From Pseudomonas syringae (lineage in GTDB: Bacteria > Pseudomonadota > Gammaproteobacteria > Pseudomonadales > Pseudomonadaceae): a stretch of DNA of 64,000 nt. Of this stretch, positions 18,474 to 27,850 are shown piece by piece; within the stretch, counting starts at the first letter, position 1, and every line of letters starts with the position of its first letter. The stretch lies in NCBI RefSeq assembly GCF_021606685.1, contig NZ_WKCB01000007.1, forward strand, positions 62,001 to 126,000, written 5' to 3'. The notes under the pieces are model-generated. The model saw only the letters and a program-made list of their open reading frames with translations, had not been told where the DNA came from and made no database searches. The translations under genes were made by a program, and so were the position numbers.

Positions 18474-18740
18474 CTACTGGCGTGTTTCACCTTCAAGCTT
18501 GCGCGCCTCATCCACACCGGACGCGGTCAGCTTGATCGGCAGGTTCAACGAATATTCACCGGCGTCGTCGGTGGTCACATGCCCATCCTTGATAAGCCCG
18601 CGGTCCTGGAGAAACGCCAAGACACTGGCCACCTCCTTCTCCCCGCGATAGTTATCCAACACCTCCTTGCCCAGCCCGTTGGGGTGAGCGTGCAGCAGGC
18701 GGGTGAGGACTTCTTTTTCAAGGTTTCTATCGACGTTCAT
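18474..18740 (-). CDS. Small hypothetical protein, winged-helix-like
   Basis: This 88-residue protein is without a signal sequence. The order of predicted helices and the pattern HPNGLGKEVLDNY, SVLAFLQDRGLIKDG, then LTASGVDEARKLE resemble a small winged-helix fold of the kind seen in DUF/YjcQ-type proteins. I do not recognise the family. It lies 51 bp downstream of a secreted-protein gene on the same strand. The ATG at 18740 follows GAGGTACGC. Confidence 0.65.
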   Translation of the reverse strand: MNVDRNLEKEVLTRLLHAHPNGLGKEVLDNYRGEKEVASVLAFLQDRGLIKDGHVTTDDAGEYSLNLPIKLTASGVDEARKLEGETRQ

Positions 18741-18791
18741 GCGTACCTCTTCACTGGGAAATGATCGGGTGTTCGTCTTGCAGGCGATGGA

Positions 18792-19136
18792 TCAAGGCGC
18801 AGGCTGTTTTGGCGCGCCTGGCACGTTGGAGTCATCGCCCTTGTTGATCCCGGGTTGATTGACCGCAGGGCCCATCTTGCCGTTACCGACAGCAGCCGGC
18901 GCTTGGCGCTGGGTGTCGTTGCCTTTGGTGCGCGGGTCGGCGCTGTTGTCGATGACGGCGCCACCGTTGGTGTCGAGGCCGGTGCCCATGGAATCCTGCG
19001 ATTCCTGGGTGGCTGGGCTCGGCGGGCTGCCGACCGGGTCAGTCTTGCCGGTGGACGTAGTGGCGGCAAATGCGCTCAACGACGCAGCCGACAGCAGACC
19101 AGTGAGGGCGAGAGCAGCAAACTTGGAATTCTTCAT
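18792..19136 (-). CDS. Small secreted hypothetical protein
   Basis: The protein has 114 residues. MKNSKFAALALTGLLSAASL leads to a signal-peptidase site after AFA, and the mature part is hydrophilic and disordered, rich in Gly, Asn, Asp, Pro and Thr. It has no Cys in the mature part and no catalytic motif. Similar small periplasmic proteins are widespread in Pseudomonas without known function. An SD-like GGAGACACCCTC precedes the ATG. Confidence 0.75.
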   Translation of the reverse strand: MKNSKFAALALTGLLSAASLSAFAATTSTGKTDPVGSPPSPATQESQDSMGTGLDTNGGAVIDNSADPRTKGNDTQRQAPAAVGNGKMGPAVNQPGINKGDDSNVPGAPKQPAP

Positions 19137-19170
19137 GAGGGTGTCTCCATATGATTAATGTCCTTACCCT

Positions 19171-20418
19171 CTATTGGTCAGCCCGGCTTTCGCGTTCGTG
19201 CCTTGATGGCGACGAACGGTAGCAAGTCACCTGTAAGATTTTGTGTGTTAAAAACCGGCGTTCCAGCAGACGTGCCACGGTGATCAGCCAATTCAACGCG
19301 GCGATGGCCAGTACGCTCAGCATGAGTGCCGACAGGCCGTAGTCGACGATGATCCTGCCCGCCAGCCAAGGAAACCCGAACACCCCGACAAAGTAGGCCA
19401 GGCTGAACAGCAACAGCGCCTGGGGTGTCGTGCCGGGCGGCGCTTCATTGGCCACCAGGCCGTTGATCACGGAATACGTCAGGCCGTAACCGAGCCCCAG
19501 CATGGCAGCCGCCAGCAGGTAACTCAGGTTGCCGGTCACGCCAACGGCAAACAGGGCGATGGCCCCGAGCATGGTCCCCGACAACACGCAGGCCGCCCAG
19601 TAGGCATCGCGCCTGACCACAAACCCGGCGATCAACAGGCGGCTGCTGATCGCGGCGCTCAGAAAGCCTGCAAAGAACAGCGAATAATCCAGGCCACGCG
19701 CGGCGGCGTAGCTGGTCTGGAATGATGACAGCCCGCCAAATACACAGCCGCCCAGGCCGACCATCAGGATCGCGAACGCGGCTTTGGACGACAGCACGCG
19801 GCGGCTGGTGCCCCAGGAAATCCTCGAGGTAGGCGCGTTTGCGTGATGCTTGAATTGTGCGCCGATCCGCCAGAACAGCAGCACCCCGGCCAGGCTGGCC
19901 ACGGCCGCGATATAGAACGCGGTCGTCAGGGGCAGCGCCAGCGCGCTCGCGGCGCGCCCGAGCAATGGGCCGGAACCGATGCCGCTCAACATGCTGCCCG
20001 ACAGTAGGGCGAAATACCTGGCCCGTTGCTTGGGCTCCACCAACAGGCTCACGATGATCGGGCCCAAGGTATAGAACACGCCCCAGCCCAACCCGAGAGC
20101 CAAGCCGAACAGCATCAAACCTTGGCCAAACCCCGGCGTCAGGGCAAAACCCAGGCACGCCACTACCAGCAACAGACCCATGCCCGCGATGGCCCGCGCC
20201 GCGCCCAATGCATCGGCCAGGTGCCCCGAGAGCAGCACCGCCACGAAGGTGCTGAGCATCGCGGTGGAAATCACGCTGCCAGCATCATGCTCGTTGCCGC
20301 CTCGCGAATGAATCAGCAGCGACAGCAGAAATGTTGAGCCATAGGACAGCGACAACAAGAAGCTGGCCAGGCAAAACAAGGCGAACAGCTTGGTATTCAC
20401 GGCGGGTGTGGAATGCAT
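19171..20418 (-). CDS. MFS transporter
   Basis: This is a 415-residue, 12-helix major facilitator protein. After helix 2 it has SGHLADALGAARAI, a form of the MFS loop motif A. It also has LGLGWGVFYTLGPIIVSLL and LGLGYGLTYSVINGLVA, both Gly-rich like motif C. The last 30 residues are basic and hydrophilic. Substrate cannot be assigned; relatives are annotated as arabinose efflux-like or sugar MFS transporters. It is divergent from the GNAT gene with 175 bp between them. Confidence 0.85.
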   Translation of the reverse strand: MHSTPAVNTKLFALFCLASFLLSLSYGSTFLLSLLIHSRGGNEHDAGSVISTAMLSTFVAVLLSGHLADALGAARAIAGMGLLLVVACLGFALTPGFGQGLMLFGLALGLGWGVFYTLGPIIVSLLVEPKQRARYFALLSGSMLSGIGSGPLLGRAASALALPLTTAFYIAAVASLAGVLLFWRIGAQFKHHANAPTSRISWGTSRRVLSSKAAFAILMVGLGGCVFGGLSSFQTSYAAARGLDYSLFFAGFLSAAISSRLLIAGFVVRRDAYWAACVLSGTMLGAIALFAVGVTGNLSYLLAAAMLGLGYGLTYSVINGLVANEAPPGTTPQALLLFSLAYFVGVFGFPWLAGRIIVDYGLSALMLSVLAIAALNWLITVARLLERRFLTHKILQVTCYRSSPSRHERESRADQ

Positions 20419-20593
20419 GGGGTAGCCTGGACGTCATTGGAGTTATGCCCGACTGTTTACCACGCACGCCCGCAGGATTTGTTCTGTGGTTGCTGGTGCT
20501 TGCATTACGCCAGGCCGGAGTAATCAAATTGCACTGCAATCCGTCACCAAACCCCCTTAGTATGTGGGCTTTGAAATTGCCCAAGGCTTGCCC

Positions 20594-21073
20594 ATGTCCA
20601 TCGAGATTCGCCCCGCCGTGCCCAGCGATGCTGCGCAGATTTTGACGTTCATCACCGAGCTGGCCGAATACGAAAAGGCCCGGCATGAAGTGATTGCCAG
20701 TGTGGTGGATATCGAGCGCAGCCTGTTCAGCGAGGGCGCCACTGCCCATGGCCTGATCTGCCTGCGGGATGGCTTGCCGATTGGCTTCGCGGTGTTCTTT
20801 TTCAGCTATTCCACGTGGCTGGGCAGCAACTGCCTGTACCTCGAAGACCTGTACATCAACCCCGAACAGCGGGGCGGCGGGGCGGGCAAGAAGTTATTGC
20901 GCCACTTGGCCAAAATCGCCTGCGACAACGGCTGCGGGCGCTTCGAATGGAGCGTGCTGGACTGGAACGAACCGGCAATCGCCTTCTACAAATCCATCGG
21001 CGCCCAGCCGCAGGAAGAGTGGGTGCGCTACCGCATGGAAGGCGATGCACTGCGCGACTTCGCCCTGGGTTGA
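20594..21073 (+). CDS. GNAT family N-acetyltransferase
   Basis: The 159-residue GCN5-related acetyltransferase has motif A at YLEDLYINPEQRGGGAGKKLL (residues about 82-102), with the acetyl-CoA binding QRGGGAG, and WNEPAIAFYKSIGAQ, the motif B end. This form (SSAT/diamine-like, EIRPAVPSDAAQILTFI start) acts on small amines in known members; the substrate here is unassigned. ATG 20594 is chosen because the domain starts immediately after it. Confidence 0.92.
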   Translation: MSIEIRPAVPSDAAQILTFITELAEYEKARHEVIASVVDIERSLFSEGATAHGLICLRDGLPIGFAVFFFSYSTWLGSNCLYLEDLYINPEQRGGGAGKKLLRHLAKIACDNGCGRFEWSVLDWNEPAIAFYKSIGAQPQEEWVRYRMEGDALRDFALG

Positions 21074-21101
21074 AAGCTGATTTGCGAAAGCACTGAAGTT
21101 C

Positions 21102-21196
21102 AAATGTGGGAGGGGGCTTGCTCCCGATAGCGGTGTGTCAGCTAAACAATTGCTGACTGACACACTGCCATCGGGAGCAAGCCCCCTCCCACATTT
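21102..21196. repeat. REPIN
   Basis: AAATGTGGGAGGGGGCTTGC and its complement at 21177-21196 flank a variable centre. It separates the GNAT gene from the arabinose operon promoter. Confidence 0.9.
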
Positions 21197-21236
21197 TTTT
21201 GGCTTTAGCTCACTATATGGGATGCAAATTTATATA

Positions 21237-21250
21237 TTGAGATATTTCAA
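21237..21250. promoter_or_regulatory. Candidate operator of the arabinose operon
   Basis: TTGAGATATTTCAA is palindromic at 12 of 14 positions and lies 60 bp before the first gene in an AT-rich stretch. Its TGAnA-TA-TTTCA form is like sites of IclR-family regulators, and an IclR gene ends the cluster. No experimental basis. Confidence 0.4.
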
Positions 21251-21289
21251 AAGATGGGTTTATAGTCGCCTGCATCAGCACTCACTACC

Positions 21290-21297
21290 AAAAATAA
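21290..21297 (+). promoter_or_regulatory. Crc/Hfq-type CA motif before the SDR gene
   Basis: AAAAATAA fits the AANAANAA motif by which Hfq and Crc repress catabolic mRNAs in Pseudomonas. It is 13 bases before ATG 21311 and just ahead of the AGGTGAAG ribosome-binding site. Confidence 0.55.
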
Positions 21298-21310
21298 AAC
21301 AGGTGAAGCG

Positions 21311-22132
21311 ATGCAGCCCCAACCGTTGTCGTTACCCGCCGTGCCCGAGCCTACCTACGGCGAACGGCTGAAGAACAAAGTAGTGATCATCACCGGCGCC
21401 GCCCAAGGCATCGGCGAGGCGATCGTCGCGTGTTTCCAGGCCCAGCAGGCACGCCTGGTGATCGCCGATATCCAGGCCGAAAAAGTCGAGAAAGTCGCCG
21501 CCCATTGGCGCGAACGCGGCGCCGAGATCTTTGCGCAGCCCGTCGATATCACCTCCAGGGAGCAATGGCAGGCGCTGGTCAATGTGGCCATCGAGCGCTT
21601 TGGCCGCGTGGACGTGCTGGTCAACTGCGCCGGGGTCAATGTGTTCCGCGACCCGCTGGAGATGACCGACGAAGACTGGCGCCGCTGCTTCGCCATCGAC
21701 CTCGACGGCGCCTGGTACGGCTGCCGCAGTGTGTTGCCGCACATGATCGAACAGGGCATCGGCAACATCATCAATATCGCGTCCACCCATTCCAGCCACA
21801 TCATTCCCGGCTGCTTTCCGTACCCGGTCGCCAAGCACGGCCTGCTCGGCCTTACCCGCGCCCTCGGCATCGAATACGCGCCCAAGGGCATCCGCGTGAA
21901 TGCCATCGCGCCGGGCTATATCGAAACGCAGCTCAACGTCGATTACTGGAACGGTTTCCCCGACCCCCATGCCGAGCGCCAGCGCGCCTTCGACCTGCAC
22001 CCGCCCAAGCGCATCGGCCAGCCGATCGAGGTGGCGATGAGCGCGCTGTTCCTGGCCACCGACGAAGCCCCCTTTATCAATGCGACCTGCCTGATGATCG
22101 ATGGCGGGCGGTCTGTGATGTATCACGACTAA
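21311..22132 (+). CDS. SDR family dehydrogenase of the arabinose operon
   Basis: The 273-residue classical short-chain dehydrogenase has TGAAQGIG near residue 29, NCAGVN near 107, and the active site with Ser in STHSS and Tyr/Lys in YPVAK near 173. An unusually long N-terminal tail (about 20 residues, Pro-rich) precedes the Rossmann fold. As first gene of an AraFGH operon it is probably an L-arabinose 1-dehydrogenase of the oxidative pathway; another aldose is possible. Confidence 0.85.
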   Translation: MQPQPLSLPAVPEPTYGERLKNKVVIITGAAQGIGEAIVACFQAQQARLVIADIQAEKVEKVAAHWRERGAEIFAQPVDITSREQWQALVNVAIERFGRVDVLVNCAGVNVFRDPLEMTDEDWRRCFAIDLDGAWYGCRSVLPHMIEQGIGNIINIASTHSSHIIPGCFPYPVAKHGLLGLTRALGIEYAPKGIRVNAIAPGYIETQLNVDYWNGFPDPHAERQRAFDLHPPKRIGQPIEVAMSALFLATDEAPFINATCLMIDGGRSVMYHD

Positions 22133-22146
22133 AACCTGCAGCACTC

Positions 22147-22157
22147 AATAACAACAA
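22147..22157 (+). promoter_or_regulatory. Crc/Hfq-type CA motif before araF
   Basis: AATAACAACAA is a tandem AAN run containing two overlapping AANAANAA matches, directly followed by the AGAGG ribosome-binding site of araF. Confidence 0.6.
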
Positions 22158-22167
22158 GAGGTGGCTC

Positions 22168-23148
22168 ATGTTCAAGAAGACACTAGGCACTCTGGCGCTC
22201 GCGATGGCGTTCAGCAGCGTGGCACTCGCCGAAGAAGTGAAGATCGGTTTCCTGGTCAAGCAAGCCGAAGAACCTTGGTTCCAGACCGAATGGGCGTTCG
22301 CTGAAAAGGCCGGCAAGGACCAGGGCTTTACCGTGATCAAGATCGCCGTGCCCGATGGTGAGAAAACCCTGTCGGCCATCGACACCCTGGCGGCCAATGG
22401 CGCCAAGGGCTTTGTGATCTGCCCGCCGGATGTGTCCCTGGGCCCGGCGATCATGGCCAAAGCCAAGCTCAATAACCTCAAGGTGCTGGCGGTGGACGAC
22501 CGTTTCGTCGACGCCAAAGGCAAGCCTATGGAAGACGTGCCTTACGTTGGCCTGGACGCCTACAAGATCGGCCAGAAACAAGGCGAGGCCATGGCCACCG
22601 AGGCGAAAAAACGCGGCTGGGATTGGAAAGAAACCTACGCCGTGATCAACACCTTCGACGAGCTGGAAACCGGCAAGAAGCGCACCGACGGTTCGGTGGA
22701 AGGGCTCAAGGCTGCTGGGCTGCCGGTTGACCATATTCTGTTCAGCGCGCAGAAAACCCTCGACGTTCCCGGCAGCATGGACGCCACCAACTCGGCCCTG
22801 GTGAAGTTGCCCAGCGGCGCGAAAAACCTGCTGATCGGCGGCATGAACGACAGCACCGTACTCGGCGGCGTGCGCGCCACGGAAAGCGCCGGTTTCAAAG
22901 CGGCCAACGTGATTGGCGTGGGCATCAACGGCACTGACGCCATCGAAGAACTCAAGAAGTCCGACACCGGCTTCTATGGCTCGATGCTGCTGAGTCCGGA
23001 CGCCTCGGGCTACAAAACCGCCAGCGCGATGTTCGAGTGGGTCACCAAAGGCACCGAGCCCGCCAAGTTCACCGCCCTGGACAACGTTACCCTGATCACC
23101 CGCGCCAACTTCAAAGAAGAATTGAGCAAGATCGGGTTGTGGAAATGA
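22168..23148 (+). CDS. araF: L-arabinose ABC transporter, periplasmic binding protein
   Basis: The 326-residue protein has a Sec signal (ending VALA) and then a mature sequence closely similar to E. coli Ara[69 protein letters not shown] and [11 protein letters not shown]. This is a confident recognition from shared blocks. It binds arabinose and delivers it to AraGH. The stop overlaps the araG start (ATGA). Confidence 0.96.
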   Translation: MFKKTLGTLALAMAFSSVALAEEVKIGFLVKQAEEPWFQTEWAFAEKAGKDQGFTVIKIAVPDGEKTLSAIDTLAANGAKGFVICPPDVSLGPAIMAKAKLNNLKVLAVDDRFVDAKGKPMEDVPYVGLDAYKIGQKQGEAMATEAKKRGWDWKETYAVINTFDELETGKKRTDGSVEGLKAAGLPVDHILFSAQKTLDVPGSMDATNSALVKLPSGAKNLLIGGMNDSTVLGGVRATESAGFKAANVIGVGINGTDAIEELKKSDTGFYGSMLLSPDASGYKTASAMFEWVTKGTEPAKFTALDNVTLITRANFKEELSKIGLWK

Positions 23149-24644
23149 ACGGGGCGGCCCTGCGTTTCAATGGCATCGGCAAGGAGTTTCCCGGTGTAAA
23201 AGCCCTGGCGCAGATCAGCTTTGAGGCGCGGCCGCGTGAGGTGCACGCGCTGATGGGCGAGAACGGCGCCGGTAAGTCGACGCTGCTGAAAATCCTCGGC
23301 GGTGCCTACCTGCCCAGCAGTGGCACGCTGCAGATCGGCGAGCAGACCATGGACTTCAAGTCCGCCGCCGACAGCATCGCCAGCGGCGTGGCGGTGATCC
23401 ACCAGGAGCTGCACCTGGTGCCGGAAATGAGCGTGGCCGAAAACCTGTTTCTGGGGCACTTGCCGACGCGCTTTGGCGTGGTCAATCGCAGTCAATTGCG
23501 CAAGCAGGCGTTGGCCTGCCTTAAAGGCCTGGCCGATGAAATCGACCCGGACGAGAAACTCGGGCGGCTGTCGCTCGGCCAGCGCCAACTGGTGGAAATC
23601 GCCAAGGCGCTGTCGCGTGGTGCGCATGTGATTGCCTTTGATGAGCCGACCAGCAGCTTGTCCGCGCGGGAAATTGACCGGCTGATGGCGATCATCACGC
23701 GCCTGCGCGACGAGGGCAAAGTGGTGCTCTACGTGTCCCATCGCATGGAAGAGGTGTTCCGCATCTGCAACGCCGTGACGGTGTTCAAGGATGGTCGCTA
23801 CGTGCGCACTTTCGACGACATGAGCGCGCTGAGCCACGACCAGTTGGTGACGTGCATGGTCGGCCGAGATATTCAGGACATCTACGATTACCGGCCGCGT
23901 GAGCAGGGCGACGTGGCGCTCAAGGTCGACGGGTTGCTCGGGCCTGGCCTGCGGGAACCGGTCAGTCTGGCTGTACACAAGGGCGAGATTCTCGGCCTGT
24001 TCGGGCTGGTGGGGGCGGGGCGCACGGAGCTGTTTCGGCTGCTGAGCGGTTTGACCCGCAGCACTGCTGGAAGCCTTGAACTCTGTGGGCAAACACTGCA
24101 GCTGCGCTCGCCCCGCGATGCCATCGCCGCCGGTGTGCTGCTGTGCCCGGAGGACCGCAAGAAGGAAGGCATCATCCCGCTGTCCAGTGTGGCCGAAAAC
24201 ATCAATATCAGCGCGCGTGGCGCACACTCCACGTTTGGCTGGCTGCTGCGCGACGGCTGGGAGAAGGGTAACGCCGACCAGCAGATCAAGGCGATGAAAG
24301 TCAAAACGCCGAATGCCGAACAGAAAATCATGTACCTGTCCGGCGGCAATCAGCAGAAGGCCATTCTTGGCCGCTGGCTGTCGATGCCGATGAAAGTCTT
24401 GCTGCTGGACGAACCGACCCGCGGCATCGACATCGGCGCCAAGTCGGAGATCTACCAGATCATCCATAACCTGGCCGCCAGCGGCATTGCGGTGATCGTA
24501 GTGTCCAGCGACCTGATGGAAGTGATGGGTATTTCCGACCGCATCCTGGTGATGAGCGAAGGTGCCCTGACCGGCGAATTGACCCGCGATCAAGCGGATG
24601 AAGCACGCCTGCTGCAACTGGCGCTCCCGCGTTCGCGGGCTTGA
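23145..24644 (+). CDS. araG: L-arabinose ABC transporter, ATP-binding protein
   Basis: This 499-residue sugar ABC ATPase has two tandem nucleotide-binding domains. The first has Walker [10 protein letters not shown] near residue 39, signature [15 protein letters not shown] and Walker [11 protein letters not shown]. The second has a divergent Walker A (GLVGAGRTE) with signature [14 protein letters not shown] and [11 protein letters not shown], the usual asymmetry of this family. It is coupled to araF and followed 19 bp later by araH. Confidence 0.96.
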   Translation: MNGAALRFNGIGKEFPGVKALAQISFEARPREVHALMGENGAGKSTLLKILGGAYLPSSGTLQIGEQTMDFKSAADSIASGVAVIHQELHLVPEMSVAENLFLGHLPTRFGVVNRSQLRKQALACLKGLADEIDPDEKLGRLSLGQRQLVEIAKALSRGAHVIAFDEPTSSLSAREIDRLMAIITRLRDEGKVVLYVSHRMEEVFRICNAVTVFKDGRYVRTFDDMSALSHDQLVTCMVGRDIQDIYDYRPREQGDVALKVDGLLGPGLREPVSLAVHKGEILGLFGLVGAGRTELFRLLSGLTRSTAGSLELCGQTLQLRSPRDAIAAGVLLCPEDRKKEGIIPLSSVAENINISARGAHSTFGWLLRDGWEKGNADQQIKAMKVKTPNAEQKIMYLSGGNQQKAILGRWLSMPMKVLLLDEPTRGIDIGAKSEIYQIIHNLAASGIAVIVVSSDLMEVMGISDRILVMSEGALTGELTRDQADEARLLQLALPRSRA

Positions 24645-24651
24645 AGAATAA
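24644..24651 (+). promoter_or_regulatory. Crc/Hfq-type CA motif before araH
   Basis: AAGAATAA matches AANAANAA, begins at the last base of the araG stop and is followed by the GAGGG ribosome-binding site of araH. Confidence 0.5.
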
Positions 24652-24663
24652 GAGGGTTTGGGT

Positions 24664-25629
24664 ATGTCTCAGGTAAAAACTGCAAAGGGCTTCTGGCCGG
24701 GTTTCAACCAGCGCAAGTTCCTCGATGACTGGGTGATGCTGCTGGCCGCGTTGAGCATCTTTGTGCTCAGCGCGGTGTTCATCGACAACTTCCTTTCGCC
24801 GCTGAACATGCGCGGCCTGGGCCTGGCGATTTCCACCGTGGGCATCGCCGCGTGCACCATGCTGTTCTGTTTGGCGTCGGGGCATTTCGACTTGTCGGTG
24901 GGGTCGGTGATCGCCTGCGCCGGGGTGGTGGCGGGGATTGTGATCCGCGACACCGACAGCGTGGTGCTGGGCGTATCGGCGGCCTTGGCGATGGGCCTCG
25001 TGGTAGGGCTGATCAATGGCATCGTGATCGCCAAGTTGCGCATCAATGCATTGATCGCGACGTTGGCGACCATGCAGATCGTGCGCGGCCTGGCCTATAT
25101 CTTCTCCAACGGCAAGGCGGTGGGGGTGATGGACGAAGGCTTCTTCGTGTTCGGCAACGGCCAACTGCTGGGCGTGCCGGTGCCGATCATCATCACCGTG
25201 CTGTGCTTTGTGTTCTTCGGGTGGTTGCTCAACTACACCACCTACGGGCGCAACACCATGGCGATTGGCGGCAACCAGGAGGCAGCGTTGCTGGCCGGGG
25301 TGAACGTTGATCGCACCAAGATCATCATCTTTGCCGTGCACGGCCTGATCGGTGCGCTGGCCGGGGTGATCCTCGCGTCGCGCATGACCTCGGGCCAGCC
25401 GATGATCGGCCAGGGCTTCGAACTCACGGTGATTTCGGCGTGTGTATTGGGTGGCGTGTCGCTGAGCGGCGGCATCGGCATGATCCGCCATGTGATTGCC
25501 GGGGTACTGATTCTGGCGATCATCGAGAACGCGATGAACCTCAAGAACATCGACACCTTTTACCAGTATGTGATCCGGGGTTCGATCCTGTTGCTGGCGG
25601 TGATTATCGACCGTATGAAACAGCGATAA
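24664..25629 (+). CDS. araH: L-arabinose ABC transporter, permease
   Basis: The 321-residue BPD_transp_2 family membrane protein has about 9-10 hydrophobic segments and the motif ASGHFDLSVGSVIACAGVV near residue 75. YTTYGRNTMAIGGNQEAA near 200 is the coupling region contacting AraG, followed by GGVSLSGGIGM near 275. ATG 24664 follows AGAGGG; a TTG at 24658 is less likely. The last gene of the operon; a REPIN follows. Confidence 0.95.
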   Translation: MSQVKTAKGFWPGFNQRKFLDDWVMLLAALSIFVLSAVFIDNFLSPLNMRGLGLAISTVGIAACTMLFCLASGHFDLSVGSVIACAGVVAGIVIRDTDSVVLGVSAALAMGLVVGLINGIVIAKLRINALIATLATMQIVRGLAYIFSNGKAVGVMDEGFFVFGNGQLLGVPVPIIITVLCFVFFGWLLNYTTYGRNTMAIGGNQEAALLAGVNVDRTKIIIFAVHGLIGALAGVILASRMTSGQPMIGQGFELTVISACVLGGVSLSGGIGMIRHVIAGVLILAIIENAMNLKNIDTFYQYVIRGSILLLAVIIDRMKQR

Positions 25630-25643
25630 AGCCATGCCATGTA

Positions 25644-25752
25644 GAGATCCAAATGTGGGAGGGGGCTTGCCCCCGATAGCATTGTGTCAGTCAACACATC
25701 GGTAGCTGACCCACCGCCATCGGGGGCAAGCCCCCTCCCACATTTGGATCTC
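25644..25752. repeat. REPIN with extended, complementary flanks
   Basis: Beyond the usual AATGTGGGAGGGGGCTTGC ends, the flanks GAGATCC (25644) and GGATCTC (25752) are also complementary, making the total stem longer than in other copies. It lies at the 3' end of araH. Confidence 0.9.
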
Positions 25753-25812
25753 CACTGTTTTGCCGATCGGTATTTGTCATAATGCCCCCGCTTTCACACT
25801 TATAGGCCCGAC

Positions 25813-26616
25813 ATGCAGGAAAACGCCCACACCCCCGTCAAAGACGCCGCCCCCACCGGCACCCAGACCTTGCTGCGTGGCCTGGGCGTGGTGCAGGCGG
25901 TGGCGGCTGGTGCGCGCGACTTGAAAGAGATCGCCAGGCGCATCGGCACGACCCGCAGCACCACCCACCGCCTGGCCAGTTGCCTGGTGGACGAGCGCTA
26001 CCTGCGCGTGGTGCCGCAAGTCGGCTACCTGCTGGGGCCCAAGTTGATCGAGTTGGGCTTCCAGGCCCGCGAAGAGCTGCCGTTGGTGACCTTGGCCATA
26101 CCGTATCTGGATGAACTCTCGGCGCTGACCGGCGACACCATCCACCTGGCCATTCGCGAATACGACGACGTGCTCTACCTGCACAAGAACCCCGGCCGCA
26201 ACGGGCCGGAAATGCGCTCACGGGTCGGCCACCGCATGCCGTTGGCGCGCACCGGGATCGGCAAGGCGTTGCTGTTGGATGACACGGTGGAGGAGTGGCA
26301 GCGCCTGTACGACGTCAGCCAGCCGGCGGGTGGGAAAAACCTGCAATGGCCGCAGCATCCAGAACAATCCTGGGCGCAGTTCGAGCAGCGCATGCGTGAG
26401 TATGTGGTGGGAGGCTACGCGTTTGATCTGGAAGACAACGAACCGTCGATCCGTTGTGTCGCGGCACCGGTGCGCGATGCCAGCCGGCGTATTGTCGCCG
26501 GCATCAGCATCGCCAGTACCGTGCCCTACATGCCGCTGGAAAAAATGGCCGAGCTGATCCCTGTGATCAAACAGGTCGCAGCCCGGCTGTCCGCGGAGTT
26601 GGGCGCGAAGGCCTGA
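25813..26616 (+). CDS. IclR family transcriptional regulator
   Basis: The protein has 267 residues with an N-terminal IclR winged helix (TLLRGLGVVQAVAAG, LKEIARRIGTTRSTTHRLASCLVDERYL, residues 17-62) and a C-terminal ligand-binding domain (MRSRVGHRMPLARTGIGKALL near 136; DNEPSIRCVAAPVRD near 214). It follows the arabinose operon and may be its regulator, but it could also act on other targets. It ends base-to-base against the adh gene on the opposite strand. Confidence 0.9.
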   Translation: MQENAHTPVKDAAPTGTQTLLRGLGVVQAVAAGARDLKEIARRIGTTRSTTHRLASCLVDERYLRVVPQVGYLLGPKLIELGFQAREELPLVTLAIPYLDELSALTGDTIHLAIREYDDVLYLHKNPGRNGPEMRSRVGHRMPLARTGIGKALLLDDTVEEWQRLYDVSQPAGGKNLQWPQHPEQSWAQFEQRMREYVVGGYAFDLEDNEPSIRCVAAPVRDASRRIVAGISIASTVPYMPLEKMAELIPVIKQVAARLSAELGAKA

Positions 26617-27669
26617 TCAGGCCTTCAGGGTCGCCATGTCGATGACAAAGCGGTACTTCACATCACCGGCGATCATGCGGGTGTAGGCTTCGTTGATCTG
26701 GCGGATGTCGAGCATTTCGATGTCGCAGGTAATGTCATGCTCGGCGCAGAAATCCAGGACTTCCTGGGTTTCGGCAATGCCGCCGATCAGCGACCCGGCC
26801 AATACGCGGCGGCTCATCACCAGCTTGCCGGCGTGTACCGGTGGGTCTACCGGCTCGATCAGGCCGACCAGGATATGCACGCCGTCAAAGCGCAGGGTAT
26901 CCAGGTAGGGGTTCAGATCGTGTTGCACCGGGATGGTGTCCAGCAGGAAGTCGAAGCTGCCGGCGGCGGCTTTCATCTGCTCGGCATCGGTGGACACGAT
27001 CACGTGATCGGCGCCCTGGCGACGGCCTTCTTCAGCCTTGCTCGCGGAGCGGGTGAACAGCGTGACTTCAGCGCCCATCGCCTTGGCGAACTTGATGCCC
27101 ATGTGGCCCAGGCCACCCATGCCGAGAATGCCGACTTTATCGCCAGCTTTCACGCCGTAGTGCTTGAGCGGCGAGTAGGTGGTGATGCCCGCGCACAGGA
27201 TCGGCGCAGCGCTGGCCAGGTCGAGCTTGGCCGGGATCTTCACCACAAAGTGCTCGCTGACCACGATGCTGTCGGAGTAGCCGCCCATGGTGTTGCTGCC
27301 GTCCACACGGTCCGGGGTGGCGTAGGTCATGGTCGGGCCTTCGAGGCAGTATTGCTCCAGATCCGATTTGCACGCGTCGCAGTGGCGGCACGAATCGACC
27401 ATGCAGCCCACGCCGACCAGGTCGCCGACTTTGTGCGCGGTGACGCTGGCGCCAACGGCGGTGACTTTGCCGACGATCTCGTGGCCCGGCATCAGCGGGT
27501 ACACGGCGATGCCCCATTCGTTGCGCGCCTGGTGGATGTCGGAGTGGCAGACGCCGCAGTAGAGGATCTCGATGGCCACGTCATCGGCGCGCGGGCTGCG
27601 GCGTTCAAACGACATGGGGGCGAGGGGAGTGGTGGCCGACTGGGCGGCATAACCAATAGCGGTGTACAT
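26617..27669 (-). CDS. Zinc-dependent alcohol dehydrogenase, CAD/YahK type
   Basis: The 350-residue MDR-family enzyme has catalytic zinc ligands in GVCHSDIH near 38 and GHE near 62, a structural zinc site of four Cys (DSCRHCDACKSDLEQYC near 92-106), and the cofactor motif GMGGLGHMGIKFA near 176. It resembles NADPH-dependent aldehyde reductases such as YahK. The start ATG 27669 is preceded by GCGAGG. It is divergent from an AraC-family gene that probably controls it. Confidence 0.93.
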   Translation of the reverse strand: MYTAIGYAAQSATTPLAPMSFERRSPRADDVAIEILYCGVCHSDIHQARNEWGIAVYPLMPGHEIVGKVTAVGASVTAHKVGDLVGVGCMVDSCRHCDACKSDLEQYCLEGPTMTYATPDRVDGSNTMGGYSDSIVVSEHFVVKIPAKLDLASAAPILCAGITTYSPLKHYGVKAGDKVGILGMGGLGHMGIKFAKAMGAEVTLFTRSASKAEEGRRQGADHVIVSTDAEQMKAAAGSFDFLLDTIPVQHDLNPYLDTLRFDGVHILVGLIEPVDPPVHAGKLVMSRRVLAGSLIGGIAETQEVLDFCAEHDITCDIEMLDIRQINEAYTRMIAGDVKYRFVIDMATLKA

Positions 27670-27850
27670 GGGCAAAACCTCGCAAAAGCATTGAAAAGTG
27701 AGGCGGGCCATTCTCCGCGCCAGCCTGTGTCGCGGCCATGGCGATTGCTCCGAGTCTCATGCCTATTCGTCCGGGAGTGCCCTGGGTTTGGATCTATCGG
27801 CCGCCAGACCTGCGATGATGCTCACATCCTTTTTCGCGAAGTTTTTTGCC

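Noticed and set aside
23010..24617. Open frame of 535 codons antisense to araG
   Set aside because: Shadow of araG; no ribosome site, no domain.
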